Both the position numbers and the translations under genes were made by a program. A DNA stretch of 64,000 nt from Chamaea fasciata. Lineage: Eukaryota > Chordata > Aves > Passeriformes > Sylviidae. The stretch is taken from the NCBI GenBank assembly GCA_029207755.1, contig JARCOQ010000002.1:54463172-54527171 (forward strand), written 5' to 3'. This document shows positions 61,682 to 64,000 of the stretch, in pieces. A model generated the notes under the pieces. The model did not search any database. It worked only from the letters and a program-made list of their open reading frames with translations, and was not told the origin of the DNA. Every line of letters starts with the position of its first letter. Within the stretch, counting starts at the first letter, position 1.

Positions 61682-62559
61682 AGCACAAAAGACTTGCACT
61701 GATGCCTGTTACTCTCCCTTTAGATTCCTTCGAACTGGATGCTCTTCTCTGTATCAAAGAAATATGCAGGGTGCTCATGCTTTTAAGGCATGAATCTTAT
61801 ACGTGATTCCAGGTCATACCGAAGTTGTGTATAGATGTGTATCCAGGAAATACTGTGTTTGGAAGAATAATATGTGCTTGATTTCTTTGCCTTATTTTCC
61901 ACTTTTCTAGCTATTCCCATTTCATATTCCTAAACAAGTTTCTGACACTGAGGCCTAAGCATATCCTTTCATTAATGGATACCAGGGTTTTCTGTGAGAG
62001 GTCATCCAGTGACAGACAGATTTTAGGACTATGAAATGTTATACTCTGCTTCTGCCTGAAAATATTGTCATGCTTGCCGTAGCATTTCTGCCCTACTTAC
62101 CTTCAGCTTGGAGCTGGGATAACAAAACAGGTTTCCCCAAGCTAATGCAAGTAGTAGTGACTGTATTTTTGGAAGGGTAGGATCCTCTGAGGAAAATGTC
62201 GTGGAAAGAAAGAAAGAAGTGTTTGGTGTCTGTGATGTGTTGCTGATATGCAAGCTGAGCAGTACCTTTCCCTGCAAGTTATGCCTCTGCCATCCATGGC
62301 ATTACTCACAGATTACATTACTGCTTACCGAAAAAACCACACTGCAGCCTGGTCCTCCAAGAACACCCAAACTCTGGAACCTTTCCAACAAACATTCTCC
62401 AAGGGATAATTCATTTTTATGTCATAATACACTTAAAAAAGATTGAAAAGCATGCTAGAAATGAAAACCATGTTAAAAGAAACAAATGGAATGTACTCAG
62501 TTAGTAGCAATACAATGAGAAGTGAACAGAGGGATGCAGAATGACATATTTATGCAGAC

Positions 62560-62565
62560 AATAAA
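62560..62565 (+). terminator. LCP1: Proximal poly(A) signal of LCP1 (AATAAA)
   Basis: A canonical AATAAA lies 879 nt after the stop codon. The downstream T/G richness is modest, so this is the weaker of two candidates and would give a shorter 3'UTR. Confidence 0.4.
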
Positions 62566-63000
62566 AATTCAACTCTGTTAACTTCACAGACTTGCACTCA
62601 AGGGGCTGCAGCTCTGATTCAGGAGAGCATTTATACCTGTGCTAGCATAAGAAACAGATTCTCAAATGCTCCCCTGAACCCAGGCTGGGATCCTCAACAG
62701 AGCTAAATCAGCTTTGCTTTGCAGCTAACAAGGCACTGTAAATTTGCCTCCGTTGAGGACCTGGCCCTATCTGTGGATAGTCAGTGGGATATATTTGCAC
62801 TGAATCTCTTCCTTGGCATGAGACGTTTACTGGCTTTTACATGGATTTTACTGTGGTGAAATGCAGAAGGAGGGAATTTTGCCTTAATGCAATCCCATTG
62901 ACACCTACTTAGTACCCTCCCTCTCCCCCTCCCTTTCCTCCAGCCCTTCAGAATTGCCTTAACAAAAAACCAATATTCCACGACATGAGAAGTCTCTCCA

Positions 63001-63006
63001 AATAAA
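63001..63006 (+). terminator. LCP1: Distal poly(A) signal of LCP1 (AATAAA)
   Basis: AATAAA is followed about 16 nt later by a CA dinucleotide and then TGTGTTGTCTTTGCTTTT, a typical GU/U-rich downstream element. This is the best candidate for the gene end. Confidence 0.65.
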
Positions 63007-63029
63007 ATGTTCTATAAAGCCAAATGTGT

Positions 63030-64000
63030 TGTCTTTGCTTTTAGTAGTGAATGTGCTACTCGGTGTGTGTCATAGAGCTGGGGACAGAGGTAAAAATAAT
63101 CTGCAGGCTCGCTGAGAATGTTTCTTCTGTATTGTTAATGAAACACAGAATGCAAAGAATTGAAAGAATTATTTCCTAGGCCATTTCTGAAAATGCCACT
63201 CTGAGGCACTGCCAAAGATGGAACATTGTTCTGGCTGGACTTCCAGTATGATTTCCCTATTTGGTGCACTGCCCAACATCCTCCTCCTTTGCCCAGGTAC
63301 CCATAAATTTTGCCTCTTTAAGCATTCTGCAGTGCAACATGCTGCTTTTTTCTGCAGGAATGGCCAGATCCAGTTCCTGGTCAGATCTGACTGCCTGGTT
63401 CCTCTTAAGAATTTAACACAGGATGGGGAAAGTACAGCATCCTACAGCCCATTCTGTCTGGTCCCAGTATTTCCCAGTATTGGCAGGGGAGGAGAACTTT
63501 CAAAGTGTTGTACAATGGAGATGTCACCCCAGCTTATTTCCCAGGAAGGGGGAGTTGTGAGACCATGGCCCCTACACCACTCCTCCTCTCTTCAGGTGTA
63601 GGACATGCTGTTCCCAGAGAAGAGGGGTGGCACGGAAAAGGCAGCTTCTTGCCCCTTGTGATTGACTTGGGAGTCCTTCAGAGGTAAACCAGAGAGAGGA
63701 AACACTGACTGCAGAGCTTCTCTCAGGTGGGATGACCATGCACTGCATGAGTTGCCTGCATGCGTGTGCATTTGCAAAATGAAGGGGCCATTTTTTGTTG
63801 GGTAGATGGTGTAGATCAGAAAGAACCGGGTAATCCTGCCTGAAGACAGCCCTGCTTCAGGTTCCTTGTTTCAAGGAGATGGTTTCACCCCAGACTCAGG
63901 GGCAGTCATGAAGGATGAAGTAGATGACAGATGGGAAATGGCAGCAGAACCAGGATAAGAAGGATGGCTTTTCCCTTGACCCCAAATGAATGCAGGCATT
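63030..64000. other. Intergenic flank downstream of LCP1
   Basis: No exon or repeat recognised. In mammals CPB2 is the next gene on this side; none of its exons was seen here. Confidence 0.5.

Larger units (their letters stand above)
61682..63022 (+). other. LCP1: LCP1 3' untranslated region
   Basis: About 1.3 kb of non-coding sequence follows the stop codon up to the distal poly(A) site. The end is set by AATAAA at 63001 and the T/G-rich stretch after it. No repeat was recognised inside. The cleavage position is approximate. Confidence 0.7.

Noticed and set aside
1..64000. CRISPR arrays, operons, phage or bacterial defence systems
   Set aside because: The window is vertebrate nuclear DNA; no regularly spaced repeats or compact bacterial genes are present.

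Overview
This is vertebrate nuclear DNA, almost certainly from a bird. It is AT-rich and intron-rich, and many dated copies of the CR1 LINE are scattered through it, with 3' ends of the type 'GAATCATAGAATCA...TTGGAAGG'. There is also a solo endogenous-retrovirus LTR whose look suggests a passerine. The only securely recognised gene is LCP1 (L-plastin, plastin-2), an actin-bundling protein of leukocytes. It lies on the + strand with 15 coding exons between 42005 and 61681. All splice sites follow GT-AG, all phases join, and the product is 624 residues.

Layout. (1) 1-13.8 kb: gene-poor DNA in which the minus strand carries weak but phase-compatible exon-like segments. One (4308-4381) encodes a leucine-rich repeat. 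In mammals LRRC63 lies head-to-head with LCP1, so I suggest an LRRC63-like gene or relic here. One long segment (6407-6024) has an internal amber stop. (2) 13.8-14.4 kb: a CpG island with GC boxes and a 41-bp tandem repeat, probably a bidirectional promoter. (3) 14.5-42.0 kb: the long 5' region of LCP1 (upstream introns) with CR1 copies and a candidate 5' noncoding exon at 33023-33072. (4) 42.0-63.0 kb: LCP1 coding exons, 3'UTR and two poly(A) signals. The introns hold a solo LTR (intron 3), CR1 remnants (introns 2, 7, 14) and a possible 27-nt in-frame cassette exon (intron 8). (5) 63.0-64.0 kb: intergenic, nothing recognised.

The protein has two N-terminal EF-hands followed by four calponin-homology (CH) domains arranged as two actin-binding modules. 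The most notable coding feature is that the second EF-hand is four residues shorter than in human L-plastin and lacks the first acidic calcium ligands. The first EF-hand and all four CH domains look intact. I found no CRISPR array, operon or new multi-gene system; this is an ordinary avian locus with a few local oddities.
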